Shown piece by piece: positions 17,736 through 26,782 of a stretch of DNA of 64,000 bases (positions are counted from its first letter, which is position 1; every line of letters begins with the position of its first letter). The translations under genes and the position numbers were made by a program. The notes under the pieces were generated by a model. It had not been told where the DNA came from and searched no databases. It was given only the letters and a program-made list of their open reading frames with translations. The DNA is from Imperialibacter sp. EC-SDR9 (GTDB lineage: Bacteria > Bacteroidota > Bacteroidia > Cytophagales > Cyclobacteriaceae): positions 62,001 through 126,000 of the forward strand of contig NZ_LR701576.1 of assembly GCF_902498805.1 (NCBI RefSeq), in the 5' to 3' direction.

Positions 17736-20644
17736 GTGGTTGGCAAATATCTAATGAATGCATCTATTTCCTCCTTTGCATCCTTCATTGCCTGCCGTAC
17801 CGTCCAATCTTTGAACTGATTGCTCTTAATGATATAGAACTTGCCTTGTTCCTTATCATAGATTTTAACCTTCTCCTCAAATAGCACCTTCAGTGAGTCA
17901 GTGTTTGAAAGCTGTTTATTCTTCACCAAATGAAGGATATCCAATGTTGTGTCTTTTTCAAGAGCTTGTTCTTCAGACCTTTCAACAATCGAAAAACAAA
18001 TTACCGCCCCCATATTCGTAGAAAGATGATAACTGGCATTTAGCGTTCTGTCATCAGCAAGCATCAGGGAGTAAGCATCTTTGAACGACTCAAAAAAAGC
18101 CAGCAAGTCATTGAAACGGACTAGTGATTCTTTCTTACCAGCCCTATTTACCCGCACATCGTAAAACTCCCGGATGATCTCTTTTTCATAATCCACCAAG
18201 CCATAGAGGTCAAACACCCTTTCGTTGAGTTGATCAATTTCGGACTGGCAGTCTTCTCCTCTAGATTTTTTACTTTGGACGGTCTCAACTAACGTTGTCA
18301 TTTCGTTTAGTGTATCTGGATCGGATATCACCTTGAATGGCAGGTTCTCAATGTCTTCATTTCTCAAGTTTACCCAAGTTTTACCCTTTCCCCATTGCAC
18401 GGAAAGTTGATAAATAATGAACCCAATCAGCTTGGAATTAAATATGCCTAGATAGGGAGAGTAGTTATTAAGTTGGGCATCGTGGTTCCTTATTTTCACC
18501 GAAAGCATATTGTGCTTGAAGACTATTTCTTCATTTAAAAGGACGCCACGTAGGAGAAATCGGTCTGGCAAAGTCAGCCCTACCGGAACGACTATTCTGT
18601 TATCATTAAATATTTCTTCATCTCTACGGCGATGAAGTTCTTGATTCCAATTAAAAACACTTAAGTCAGGATTCGTGACAACATATTGTTGAAAATCTCG
18701 AGGTTCAATAATTCTCTTCCAAATGGGTTCGCCAAGAGATTTCATTTCCTTCTTTGGTTGAAATCCCGCTCTAACTTCAAGTTCAAGGTTCTTTTGCCTT
18801 TGAAGCTTACTGAAAATCAAATCATGAGCTTCTATGTCTCCGTTTACCAAAACCTTCCAAAGAGAGTCTCTTTTTGCAAGCTCAGGTTGAGCCAAGTTGA
18901 AACTATCAGACCCTGAACAATGTATAATTTCGAAATGATTGGCAAAATCTGTGAGCTTTGGTGAGATGTAGTGAAGTACGGTTTCTTGCCCGGAATTGAT
19001 CTTAAAAACTATGACAGCACAGGGCTCACTGGCACCCAATTCAACTTTGTCTCCATGTACTTCACCAATCACAGATTTTTTGAATAGAATATCGTTGTAA
19101 TGAGAAAGCTCATAAAAAGTATTGATCTGGTATTTTCTCAATACATCCTGCCGGAACTCGAAGGTTTTGTCATTTAAAAAAATGGAATTCTTCACTACCA
19201 TCACGAATGAGGTGGATTCATCTCCCCATTTAGCGACCCTGGTCAGAAAAGCTTGTGACCTTTCATAATCTGCCACGTACTCATATTCGGGGTAATCGCC
19301 GCTTTTATTGGCAATAGCTGCTCTTTCCTTAAGGTATACTTCCAGAACCTTGGGGTCTTTTGAATCTGTAGGTACCGAACCCCATGGCGGATTGGATGCG
19401 ATGCAATCAAAAACTTTGTCAGGGAATAGGTCTTCTAAAATGGCATTCCCTACAATTAACGTCTTGCCAATAAGACTTGGCAGAATGGGGCTTTCTTGTT
19501 CTATTTTCTCTCTGATAAAGGCCGGAGCTTCATGTTCCAATAGAGCCAGATAAAGGCTAAAGGCTGTTATTTGTAAAGCATTCTGGTCGATGTCAACCCC
19601 ATAGAGTTGAGTCTTAAGAATTTCCTTTTTTTCTTCAAACCCCAGTGTCTTACCATGCGCATGCTGTATCATCTGGAAAGCCTGAACCAAAAAAGCTCCT
19701 GATCCTACTGCGGGATCCAAAATGGTGGCTTTGGAGTTTTGATCGAGCTTTTCTGCAAAAGATTGCTTCAGCATGAAATTGACCAAAAAATCTGGAGTGT
19801 AGTAAACACCGTCACCCTTCCTGGTGCTGTTTTTTAAAAAGGCCTCGTAAACGTGACTGATCAGTTGGATAGGAATATTGTCAAACTGATAAGGGAAAAG
19901 AAATTGTTGACCAGATCTATAATCACATTTAAAAAAAAGCGCTAGCTGGCTCAAGTATTCTTTTTTAATATCAGCTGCATGGAACTGATCATCGTATTTG
20001 AAAATATCACCATTGATCCTGGCTACTTGATCAAATGCGGCAGTTAGTTTTTGCGGGCTTCCACTATCAAGAATTGTTAAAAGGTAATCCTTTTGAAAAA
20101 TTCCACGATCCTCCAGGTACTTTATAAACAAGCATCGTAGAATCAAAAGATGAACGATTTGATCATTACCGCCTTTGATTAAATCGCTTTTTAGTTCAAG
20201 CAGGTTCAATAACAAATCTTTGTCTACCGTCGATTTCTTTTTATTTCGCTGGTTTTTACTGACAAAATCGAAAAAATAGGCGGAGTCAATTGAGGCTTTC
20301 GAGATTAGTTCTGAATCTATCTTTTCAAATCCTTTCGTATTAATCCCATAGTCAAAGCTCTGGATACAAATAGCCTTTTTTAGAGGTCTTTCCTTGTCCG
20401 GTTTTTCTTTTACATTAATTAGGTGGGATTGATTACCTGCAACAGCAATAAAAACATGCTCTGTGTTTTTATTCCAAAGGCGCTGATGTGACTCAAAAAT
20501 ATCTGATTCATTCGGTGTGAATATGTATTTCACGGATAATGAATCATTGTCCACTGAATGTGTGAATTCATTGACTGGTTCGTTATGAACCTCTTCCTCG
20601 GAAAAGCCCAATTTCAAAAGGAAATCACGGAACTCAGAATTCAT
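17732..20644 (-). CDS. Eco57I/type IIG-like N6-adenine DNA methylase with specificity region
   Basis: 970 residues. The N-terminal 270 residues contain the helical section typical of type IIG enzymes (HLLILRCLFIKYLEDRGIF). Methylase motifs are GVYYTPDFLVNFML (279-292), motif I ILDPAVGSGAF (308-318), YGVDIDQNALQITAFSLYLA and catalytic NPPW (418-421), so it should methylate adenine N6. The later half resembles target-recognition and C-terminal segments (KTWVNLRNEDIENLPFKVIS, INERVFDLYGL-like). No PD-(D/E)XK motif is evident in its N-terminus, in contrast to typical fused type IIG proteins; the nuclease is encoded by the overlapping downstream gene. DNA is AT-richer than the surrounding chromosome. 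Confidence 0.85.
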   Translation of the reverse strand: MNSEFRDFLLKLGFSEEEVHNEPVNEFTHSVDNDSLSVKYIFTPNESDIFESHQRLWNKNTEHVFIAVAGNQSHLINVKEKPDKERPLKKAICIQSFDYGINTKGFEKIDSELISKASIDSAYFFDFVSKNQRNKKKSTVDKDLLLNLLELKSDLIKGGNDQIVHLLILRCLFIKYLEDRGIFQKDYLLTILDSGSPQKLTAAFDQVARINGDIFKYDDQFHAADIKKEYLSQLALFFKCDYRSGQQFLFPYQFDNIPIQLISHVYEAFLKNSTRKGDGVYYTPDFLVNFMLKQSFAEKLDQNSKATILDPAVGSGAFLVQAFQMIQHAHGKTLGFEEKKEILKTQLYGVDIDQNALQITAFSLYLALLEHEAPAFIREKIEQESPILPSLIGKTLIVGNAILEDLFPDKVFDCIASNPPWGSVPTDSKDPKVLEVYLKERAAIANKSGDYPEYEYVADYERSQAFLTRVAKWGDESTSFVMVVKNSIFLNDKTFEFRQDVLRKYQINTFYELSHYNDILFKKSVIGEVHGDKVELGASEPCAVIVFKINSGQETVLHYISPKLTDFANHFEIIHCSGSDSFNLAQPELAKRDSLWKVLVNGDIEAHDLIFSKLQRQKNLELEVRAGFQPKKEMKSLGEPIWKRIIEPRDFQQYVVTNPDLSVFNWNQELHRRRDEEIFNDNRIVVPVGLTLPDRFLLRGVLLNEEIVFKHNMLSVKIRNHDAQLNNYSPYLGIFNSKLIGFIIYQLSVQWGKGKTWVNLRNEDIENLPFKVISDPDTLNEMTTLVETVQSKKSRGEDCQSEIDQLNERVFDLYGLVDYEKEIIREFYDVRVNRAGKKESLVRFNDLLAFFESFKDAYSLMLADDRTLNASYHLSTNMGAVICFSIVERSEEQALEKDTTLDILHLVKNKQLSNTDSLKVLFEEKVKIYDKEQGKFYIIKSNQFKDWTVRQAMKDAKEEIDAFIRYLPTT

Positions 20645-20846
20645 TTAGCTTTGATCGGTTTGATCTTCAAAAATAGCGTTTTTAGAATACCAATCAGTTG
20701 TCTTCATGATACTAATTACGTTTTATCTACCTCAGCGGTTTGTACCTTGTATGTGATATTTGAAACAAATTAACTAAATTAATTAGTTTTTTCAAATTCA
20801 AGAGTAATCAAAATGCTATTATATTTAGTTTTTTCGATTTAGCATT
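20645..20846. other. AT-rich spacer with a palindromic box, upstream of the methylase gene
   Basis: This 202-bp spacer between the helicase and methylase genes is the most AT-rich stretch of the locus. It contains a near-palindrome AACTAAATTAATTAGTT (20772-20788) that could be an operator. TTAATTTG on the minus strand nearby is one base off a -7 element. A separate promoter for the methylase-nuclease pair is likely but not proven. Confidence 0.4.
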
Positions 20847-23834
20847 TTACAAAAGCCTTTCTTCTAATTGGTCTTTCCACACCACAAACCCTTTCCTTTC
20901 ATCTGAATAATCATGTACCACCCTACTGAAGTTGTGAGGCTGATATTCAAGAAACACTTGCCTATCTTTATTTCTGATGACCTCCAGATGTTGATCAACT
21001 TCCCTGATACCTAATTTTAGCATTTGAATATCCTTTTCAAAATGCCATATGTAGGTGGCTTCTTCTGTATCCAATGTTTCCATAACAAGATGAAATTGCT
21101 CCCTGCCGGATAACAAAAAGACAAATGAAAATGGAGACAACACGAACCGAAGTTTCAACACTGTTCTCTCATGTCTGGATGCTAAATATTTAAGGTGCTT
21201 GAAGTGCTTTACTTTTTGATTTTCTAGCAGGTCATTGAAGAGGTCTTCTTCTGAGGTATAAAAAGGAACGTCAGGTTTCACCTTCGTCAAGTCAAGCAAA
21301 CCACTTTCTCCATCTGCAATTTGATTCTTTTTTAAAAATCTCTTCTCAATAAACTTGAACTTTACGCTGTCAATAATCTCCCTGTTAATCCTCTCCAAAT
21401 CACTAGAAGCCGCCTCCTGAGCTACTAGTTGATGATCTTGAAATTCGGCATAAATGTGAATCGAAATAGTCTTTGTATTTAGAACTTTTGAGAAATACGA
21501 TTTTAGGACATCAAACTCCGGCCTGATGTCCAGATTCTCCACTTGAAAATCCAGCTCCCTGTTCATCTCCTGAACACGATGTTTGAAGGCGATAAAACCA
21601 TATTGAAAGTCAAGGATATCAATCTGCACTTTCACATCCTTATCTATAATCAAGTCCTTGTCAGCATTGATCATGCCGTCTGGCTCGTCAAATAGCGAAG
21701 CCTGTTTATCCATGTTCCTATACAGCACATTTCTTTTCAGAAATAGACGATGCAGATAACCAATCTTGTGGTCGTGATAATCATAGATTACTGGTGTAAC
21801 TTCCGAGCGTTGAACTCTGCCAATGTATTGGATCAATTTGCCTTTAAATGAAAAAGGGTATACCAAAAAAAGCCGAGAAGCATTTTGTAAGTCCGAGCCT
21901 TCTCCAAAATACTGTCCAGTTGTAATCAAAACCTGGTAGTTCCCACTTTCCAGGATTTTCCATTTCTCCTGTCTTTGCTTTTCTGAATCTTCTCCTGAAA
22001 GCGTTATTGCTTCGCAAAACTGCTTTAGAAGTTGATTTAACGCCTCTATATGCTCTTTCCTCTCAGTAATAATGATAGACTTCCCTCCATTTCTTAATTC
22101 GTTGACCACATCATTCGTGATCAATCTATTTCTGCTAGTATCATGTACCAAAACTTTAGACAGCGTTTCAAAAGGATCAGTCTTGGGGTCAAATGGAAAT
22201 TCAAAATTGGTATTCCTAATAATTACTCTGGCTCTCTTAAAAGACTCCATCTCGTGAGGTTCAATCTCACCAATGATTTCGCCAAGCTGAATAAAGACAA
22301 GCTTGCCGTCAGAATATTTTCTAAAGGGAGTGGCTGTCAGTCCATATTGGTAATAAGGATTTAGTTTCGAAATAGCCTCTCTGTAGGTGTCAGCCGGGAT
22401 ATGGTGACATTCATCTATGATCACCGTGCCAAAAGCTTCCGCCAGCTCGGGTTGGAAATTAAGTTTTTTCGAAAGGCTCTGGATCGTACCCACCGTAATC
22501 CTTGAACCAATTTTGGCTTTTCCCGCCCCAATGAATCCAATTTCTGCTTTAGTAACCTTCAAAAAAGCTTGTATTCGTTCGATCCACTGCTCCGCTATTT
22601 GTTTGCGATGAACAAGGATGAGAGCCGGTTGTTGTTTTTCTGCGATAATATGTAACCCTATGATCGTTTTCCCTGAACCAGGCGGTGCCACAATAACGCC
22701 GAACTCTTTCTTTTGCACACGCTCCAGAACAGTCTTTTGGTGAGCAAGCAACTTAACTGGAAACTGAAATAGCACAGGTTCCCGTTTTACCCTGAGGTCA
22801 CGAAACTCATAATCTACTTTATGGGATTTCAGGTATCTCAATAACTTCCCTGCAAACCCTCTCGGAACAATAACCTCTAATTCTTTGTCCTCAATCAGCT
22901 TGAAGTATCTTTTGGTGTCCCAAGTGCTTTTGCCTGCTTTCTTTTTGATGAAGTAGTCAGAGTTGGTGATATTTAATTCATCTTTCAGGTAGTTGATGAT
23001 TTCAGAAGTCAATCCCGACCTGCTAATATGGAGTTGACCGTTAAGACTTATTTCCAACTTACCAGATGTTCTTTTAGTGCTGGCTGTTTGAACATTTCCC
23101 TGAGAGACGGCTTCAAAAACCATGTCTAAATGAGTGGTCTCGACTCTTTTTATTTCGCTTAAGAATCGCCACTGATCTTCGAAAGGATTCAGAGTTTGTG
23201 GATCAAGAAAACAACTATTATTTTTCATCAGTGATTCTCCATGGAATGGTAGCGCTATCAAATTGCCAAACCCCCTTCCAGAATGGAAATCCTGATTTGG
23301 AAACAGCCGATCAAAACTCGTGCTCTTATCAAAAATTGAAAGTATTCCATTCCCTTCCATGAATTGCTTGAACACTTTGCGACTTCTGGCAGCTGGATAG
23401 GCTTTATCAAAGAAAATCCAAACATGCGCACCGTTACCAGATTGTGACCTTTCCAAGTAAGAAGGGATGTTTTTATCGGAACAAATCTCAACCAGCTTCT
23501 GGCTTTCTGCTTCCCACTTCTTCCCGTCAAAATCAGCGGCAATAAACCAACTTGTGTTGTCCTGTAGGAGCGGGTATCCACCTATGTGCTGTTCACCAGC
23601 GAAATGCTTGACCAGTTCATGTTTTGAAAATGGCAATTGAAACTTATCAGCATAATTGTGTAACGTACCTCCCTTCATCTTATGCAACCGATACATGTGG
23701 GGGTCATACTGATACGCAGGCATGTATCCTTTTTTTGCTCCTTTTATCCAACGAACAGCAAACACATCCTCTCTAACTCTGAAAAGAGATCTGAAAACTT
23801 CAACTTGTTTATCCGAGGGCACTATGACATCCAT
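20847..23834 (-). CDS. TOTE-like AEP primase-SF2 helicase fusion protein
   Basis: 995 residues. Residues about 40-230 form an archaeo-eukaryotic primase (AEP) domain of the type named for TOTE conflict systems: Asp101-Phe-Asp103 in AADFDG, SGNGAHVW (132-139) with the conserved His137, and DRLFPNQD (175-182). A linker domain (about 260-350) leads to an SF2 helicase: Walker A APPGSGKT (383-390), DECH box (474-477), LTATP (499-503), the GEGSDL motif and QYIGRVQRS (motif VI). The last 250 residues are unassigned. The same strand carries the methylase and nuclease genes downstream. AT-rich DNA supports horizontal origin. The role in defence is inferred from family knowledge. Confidence 0.88.
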   Translation of the reverse strand: MDVIVPSDKQVEVFRSLFRVREDVFAVRWIKGAKKGYMPAYQYDPHMYRLHKMKGGTLHNYADKFQLPFSKHELVKHFAGEQHIGGYPLLQDNTSWFIAADFDGKKWEAESQKLVEICSDKNIPSYLERSQSGNGAHVWIFFDKAYPAARSRKVFKQFMEGNGILSIFDKSTSFDRLFPNQDFHSGRGFGNLIALPFHGESLMKNNSCFLDPQTLNPFEDQWRFLSEIKRVETTHLDMVFEAVSQGNVQTASTKRTSGKLEISLNGQLHISRSGLTSEIINYLKDELNITNSDYFIKKKAGKSTWDTKRYFKLIEDKELEVIVPRGFAGKLLRYLKSHKVDYEFRDLRVKREPVLFQFPVKLLAHQKTVLERVQKKEFGVIVAPPGSGKTIIGLHIIAEKQQPALILVHRKQIAEQWIERIQAFLKVTKAEIGFIGAGKAKIGSRITVGTIQSLSKKLNFQPELAEAFGTVIIDECHHIPADTYREAISKLNPYYQYGLTATPFRKYSDGKLVFIQLGEIIGEIEPHEMESFKRARVIIRNTNFEFPFDPKTDPFETLSKVLVHDTSRNRLITNDVVNELRNGGKSIIITERKEHIEALNQLLKQFCEAITLSGEDSEKQRQEKWKILESGNYQVLITTGQYFGEGSDLQNASRLFLVYPFSFKGKLIQYIGRVQRSEVTPVIYDYHDHKIGYLHRLFLKRNVLYRNMDKQASLFDEPDGMINADKDLIIDKDVKVQIDILDFQYGFIAFKHRVQEMNRELDFQVENLDIRPEFDVLKSYFSKVLNTKTISIHIYAEFQDHQLVAQEAASSDLERINREIIDSVKFKFIEKRFLKKNQIADGESGLLDLTKVKPDVPFYTSEEDLFNDLLENQKVKHFKHLKYLASRHERTVLKLRFVLSPFSFVFLLSGREQFHLVMETLDTEEATYIWHFEKDIQMLKLGIREVDQHLEVIRNKDRQVFLEYQPHNFSRVVHDYSDERKGFVVWKDQLEERLL

Positions 23835-23964
23835 TTGAATACAAGAAAAGATTTCACTCGCAACTCTGCAATAGCCACAGACTCAATAAAGGACAAATAG
23901 TGCTCGCTGTCATACAAAGAGAAGCGCCACTTCCATGAAGTAGGGAACCAGCGTCCATCGCCGT

Positions 23965-23999
23965 AAAAAAAGAAGTCCCAACCTCCAGGTAGGGACTTC
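23965..23999 (-). terminator. Rho-independent terminator of the cyclase-DMT-nitroreductase operon
   Basis: On the minus strand an 8-bp perfect stem GAAGTCCC/GGGACTTC (23972-23979 and 23992-23999) is followed directly by seven T (23965-23971). It sits 23 nt after the nitroreductase stop. The open frame that overlaps it is not treated as a gene. Confidence 0.9.
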
Positions 24000-24022
24000 G
24001 ACATCATTTATACCCCAACACT

Positions 24023-24652
24023 TCAAGCCATCTGGAACAATTCCTCCATCGACTTTCTTACTTTCTGCAGTTCCTGGGTGTCGTCCTTATCAGAGCGATA
24101 ACCTACGGGCGCAATGACTGAGGCATTCAGTCCCAGTTCATCAAGGCCAAGGAGCCGATTGTAGGCTTGCTTATCAAACCCTTCCATCGGGCAAGCATCG
24201 ATCTTCAGCTCTGCACAGGCCGTCAGCAAGTTGTTCAAAGCAAGGTAGGTCTGCTTCTCAGACCAGCTCTTTCGCTCTTCCGTGGGCATGCCAGCAATGG
24301 TCTTCTTGATAAATTCACCATACTGCTTCAGGCCGTCATCGCTTTTCCCCTGCAATTCAATGATCCGCCGAATATAGCTATCCACATGCTGGTCGTAGTT
24401 GCGGGTGTAGTTGCAAAAAACGAAAAGGTGGGAGGCATCTGTGATCTGGCTTTGGTTCCAGGAAGCCTTCCTGAGCTCATCCCTGATGTCATCATTTTCA
24501 ATGATGAGCACTTTGTAGAGCTGCAAACCATAGGAGGACACCGAAAGCCTGATCGCTTCCTTCAGGAATGCGAGGTCGTGAGCGCTTACCTTTTTGTGAG
24601 GGTCAAATATTTTGGTGGCATAGCGCCAGTTAAGTTTATCTATTAAGTTCAT
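24023..24652 (-). CDS. Nitroreductase-family NAD(P)H oxidoreductase
   Basis: 209 residues from the ATG at 24652, which matches the family start (LIDKLNWRYATKIFDPHKKV); a longer in-frame extension overlaps the upstream transporter gene and is rejected. Features include the FMN-binding RYATKxFD start, the RLSVSSYGLQLYKVLII segment and the C-terminal APVGYRSDKDD. These flavoproteins reduce nitro compounds, quinones or related electrophiles. The start lies 5 nt after the stop of the DMT gene, so it is the third gene of an operon ending in a strong terminator. Confidence 0.88.
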   Translation of the reverse strand: MNLIDKLNWRYATKIFDPHKKVSAHDLAFLKEAIRLSVSSYGLQLYKVLIIENDDIRDELRKASWNQSQITDASHLFVFCNYTRNYDQHVDSYIRRIIELQGKSDDGLKQYGEFIKKTIAGMPTEERKSWSEKQTYLALNNLLTACAELKIDACPMEGFDKQAYNRLLGLDELGLNASVIAPVGYRSDKDDTQELQKVRKSMEELFQMA

Positions 24653-24657
24653 CTTAT

Positions 24658-25104
24658 TTACGATTTTACAAGTACTACGCCGGCGATCATGACAAGCATA
24701 CCAGCGATCTTTTTTATTGATACGGGCTCCAGTGGCATACCAAACCAACCAAAATGACTGGCGACGGCAGCGAAAATAACCTGGCCTGTGAGGCTGAAGG
24801 TGACTGCGGTAGAGATACCCACCCTGGGAATAACATAGTAAAACAGCGAGACGGCGATGAAGCTAAAAACGCCACCTGCAAACCACATGTAGGCAGGAAT
24901 TTGCCGCAGCTCGCCTGCTGTCGGAAGCTGGCGTACCGTGGCCACTACAACCAGCAGCGTAACACTTGCACTCATTACCAGGGCGATGCCAGTGGCCACA
25001 AGTGAGTTGTTGAGCATGACACCGAGGCGGGAATTGATGCCGCCCTGGATCACGACCATAACGCCTACTGAAAACGAAAGGAGGAGTAATAAAGGATTGT
25101 TCAT
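24658..25104 (-). CDS. DMT-superfamily (DUF606/YdcZ-type) membrane transporter
   Basis: 148 residues from ATG 25104, with five hydrophobic segments. The first (LLLLLSFSVGVMVVIQGGIN) with the GxxQGGINSRLG motif and the last SFAV-like helix match the small single-unit DMT/DUF606 family. Such proteins often work as a homodimer or pair. A longer start overlaps the cyclase gene. It is the middle gene of the cyclase-nitroreductase operon, with spacings of 7 and 5 nt; the exported compound is unknown. Confidence 0.85.
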   Translation of the reverse strand: MNNPLLLLLSFSVGVMVVIQGGINSRLGVMLNNSLVATGIALVMSASVTLLVVVATVRQLPTAGELRQIPAYMWFAGGVFSFIAVSLFYYVIPRVGISTAVTFSLTGQVIFAAVASHFGWFGMPLEPVSIKKIAGMLVMIAGVVLVKS

Positions 25105-25111
25105 GGCCTTA

Positions 25112-26086
25112 CTACTTTGTTTGAATAGGAAATGCCACCGGACGCATGGGTGAAGCACTTGCCCCCCTCAGCTTCAGCGAGGCAGCAATAAAGGCGAACT
25201 CATACACTTCGTTGGCCGAAAGCTCTTCCAGGAACATCTGTTCTATAAACATGGCTCCTTTTTCAGCCAGCAGGTACGTGTGCACCGGCACCCAGTTGTC
25301 GGTTCGCTCAGGTGGAAAAGCCTCAAAGCTCAGGTTGTCGGCACCCAGCAGCATGATGCCCATTTCTTCTACCAGCCACTTCACGGCATCCAGGCTGATG
25401 CCAGGGTAGTTGTCGAGATAGTCTGTCGAATTTTCGTAGTGCTGAGCCTGACCGGTGCGAATCAACACTACGTCGCCATTTTGCAACCGGACGTTCTGCT
25501 TCTTCAACGTAAGCTGTAAATCAACGGCAGTGATGCGGTAGTTTTTGGGAAGTGGCCCTTTGGCAGCTGCCACATCCAGCAACACCCCTCTGGCAATGAT
25601 TGGCGGTATGGTTTCGGCACCTGTCTTTTTCCAGCCTTTGTCGCCGAGGTGTTCTTCAGGGGTGAAGCCATTCCAGATCTTGCCATTCAGCCCAAAATGG
25701 TTCAGCGCATCAATGTGCGTACCCATGTGGGTGTACATCGATATGGCATCGCCGGTGTAGCTTACCTTTTTGTTCATGGCCTCTCCCAAACCATTAGGAT
25801 TATCCACAACCGTACCGTGGGGTGTATGCGTGAGCCAGTACTGATAACCGGGGTCGCCCAGCGAATGGAAGCTCGGCATGCCAACAAAATAATCGACGCT
25901 GAGGTCGTAGACCTTGCCCGACACAATCTGCGAAAGCACCTTTAGCTGCGATGCCTCTGTTATCATATTGAGGGTGCCTATTTCATCGTCCGGGCCCCAG
26001 GGACTTTCACCTACTGCTTCTTTTTGCTGTGCCTTTGCGGTCGCAATGGTGAGCAGTGTCACCAAAATGAAAGTTGTTGTTTTCAT
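25112..26086 (-). CDS. Secreted cyclase-family (kynurenine formamidase-like) hydrolase
   Basis: 324 residues with a signal peptide (TFILVTLLTIATAKAQQKEA). The cyclase/formamidase metal-binding motif HMGTHIDALNHF (HxGTHxDxxxH) is clear, and the N-terminal WGPDDEIGTLNMIT is also characteristic. Substrates of the family include N-formylkynurenine and other amide or lactone compounds; periplasmic location is predicted. First gene of an operon with a DMT transporter and a nitroreductase. A palindrome upstream and the adjacent Crp/Fnr gene suggest inducible control. Confidence 0.88.
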   Translation of the reverse strand: MKTTTFILVTLLTIATAKAQQKEAVGESPWGPDDEIGTLNMITEASQLKVLSQIVSGKVYDLSVDYFVGMPSFHSLGDPGYQYWLTHTPHGTVVDNPNGLGEAMNKKVSYTGDAISMYTHMGTHIDALNHFGLNGKIWNGFTPEEHLGDKGWKKTGAETIPPIIARGVLLDVAAAKGPLPKNYRITAVDLQLTLKKQNVRLQNGDVVLIRTGQAQHYENSTDYLDNYPGISLDAVKWLVEEMGIMLLGADNLSFEAFPPERTDNWVPVHTYLLAEKGAMFIEQMFLEELSANEVYEFAFIAASLKLRGASASPMRPVAFPIQTK

Positions 26087-26104
26087 GACTTTAACTTTTT
26101 CTTA

Positions 26105-26149
26105 CAAAGTTGGGCGTCATGAAAGCCGGTTGCCTTAAGGTATCTTAAG
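26105..26149 (-). promoter_or_regulatory. Promoter and palindromic operator of the cyclase operon
   Basis: The near-palindrome CTTAAGGTATCTTAAG (26134-26149, 14 of 16 positions symmetric) stands 21 nt upstream of CAACTTTG on the minus strand (26105-26112), a -7 element with one mismatch. If transcription starts about 7 nt further down, the palindrome centre is near -42, the place where class II Crp/Fnr activators bind. The Crp/Fnr gene directly upstream is the obvious candidate. Confidence 0.55.
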
Positions 26150-26158
26150 AACGACCCA

Positions 26159-26737
26159 TTAACTCAAATTCTTCCTGATAGCACTTAAAAACTCGGGCGT
26201 TATTTTCAGGTAGGAGGCCACCATGTACTGGGGAACCCGCTGCTCGATGTCCCGATATTTGGAGCGAAACTCCACGTACCGTTCTTCGGCGGTTTTACTC
26301 ATGGAGTTGATGGTGCGATCCTGCAGGGCCACGTAAGCAGTTTCGAATTTCATTCTGAAAAATCGTTCGACCGCAGGCACCTCATCATAAAGCCTGCTCA
26401 GGGTGTCTCTGTGGATTTGAAGAAGCACACTGTCGTCGATGGCCTGTATAAACTGCCTGGCGGGCGTTTGGGTGAGGTAGCTATACAAGTCGTTGATCCA
26501 CCAGCCTTCGATACCAAACTGGATAATGTGCTCCTTCGTCTCCTCGTCCATGTAGTAGCTTCGGAGGCAGCCTTCGGCTATGAACCGCATGTGCGAAGAA
26601 GTTTCGCCTTTGAAGAGAAGCATCTCCTTCTTCTTTAAGGCCACTTCCTTGAAACTTTGCTTCACCAATTCCGCCTCGTTCTTTGTGAGCGGAATGGTTT
26701 CCTGCAGGTGATGTATGAGTTTATCGGATGCATCCAC
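26159..26737 (-). CDS. Crp/Fnr-family transcriptional regulator
   Basis: 192 residues, starting at a GTG with a stop codon two triplets upstream. The cyclic-nucleotide-binding-like jelly roll (LLFKGETSSHMRFIAEGCLRSYY, then WWINDLYSYLTQTPARQFIQAI) is followed by a winged-helix domain (QRVPQYMVASYLKITPEFLSAIRKNL). Bacteroidota have many such short regulators whose ligand is unknown. It lies just upstream of the cyclase-DMT-nitroreductase operon on the same strand and probably controls it. Confidence 0.85.
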   Translation of the reverse strand: MDASDKLIHHLQETIPLTKNEAELVKQSFKEVALKKKEMLLFKGETSSHMRFIAEGCLRSYYMDEETKEHIIQFGIEGWWINDLYSYLTQTPARQFIQAIDDSVLLQIHRDTLSRLYDEVPAVERFFRMKFETAYVALQDRTINSMSKTAEERYVEFRSKYRDIEQRVPQYMVASYLKITPEFLSAIRKNLS

Positions 26738-26782
26738 TTTTTATCCCGTTTTGATGCCTTGCCACAAACCTGGAGCTACCAG

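Noticed and set aside
23822-24007. 61-residue open frame on the minus strand between nitroreductase and helicase genes
   Set aside because: It is laid across a clear rho-independent terminator (23965-23999), and the Phe/Trp-rich residues come from its T-run. No family resemblance.
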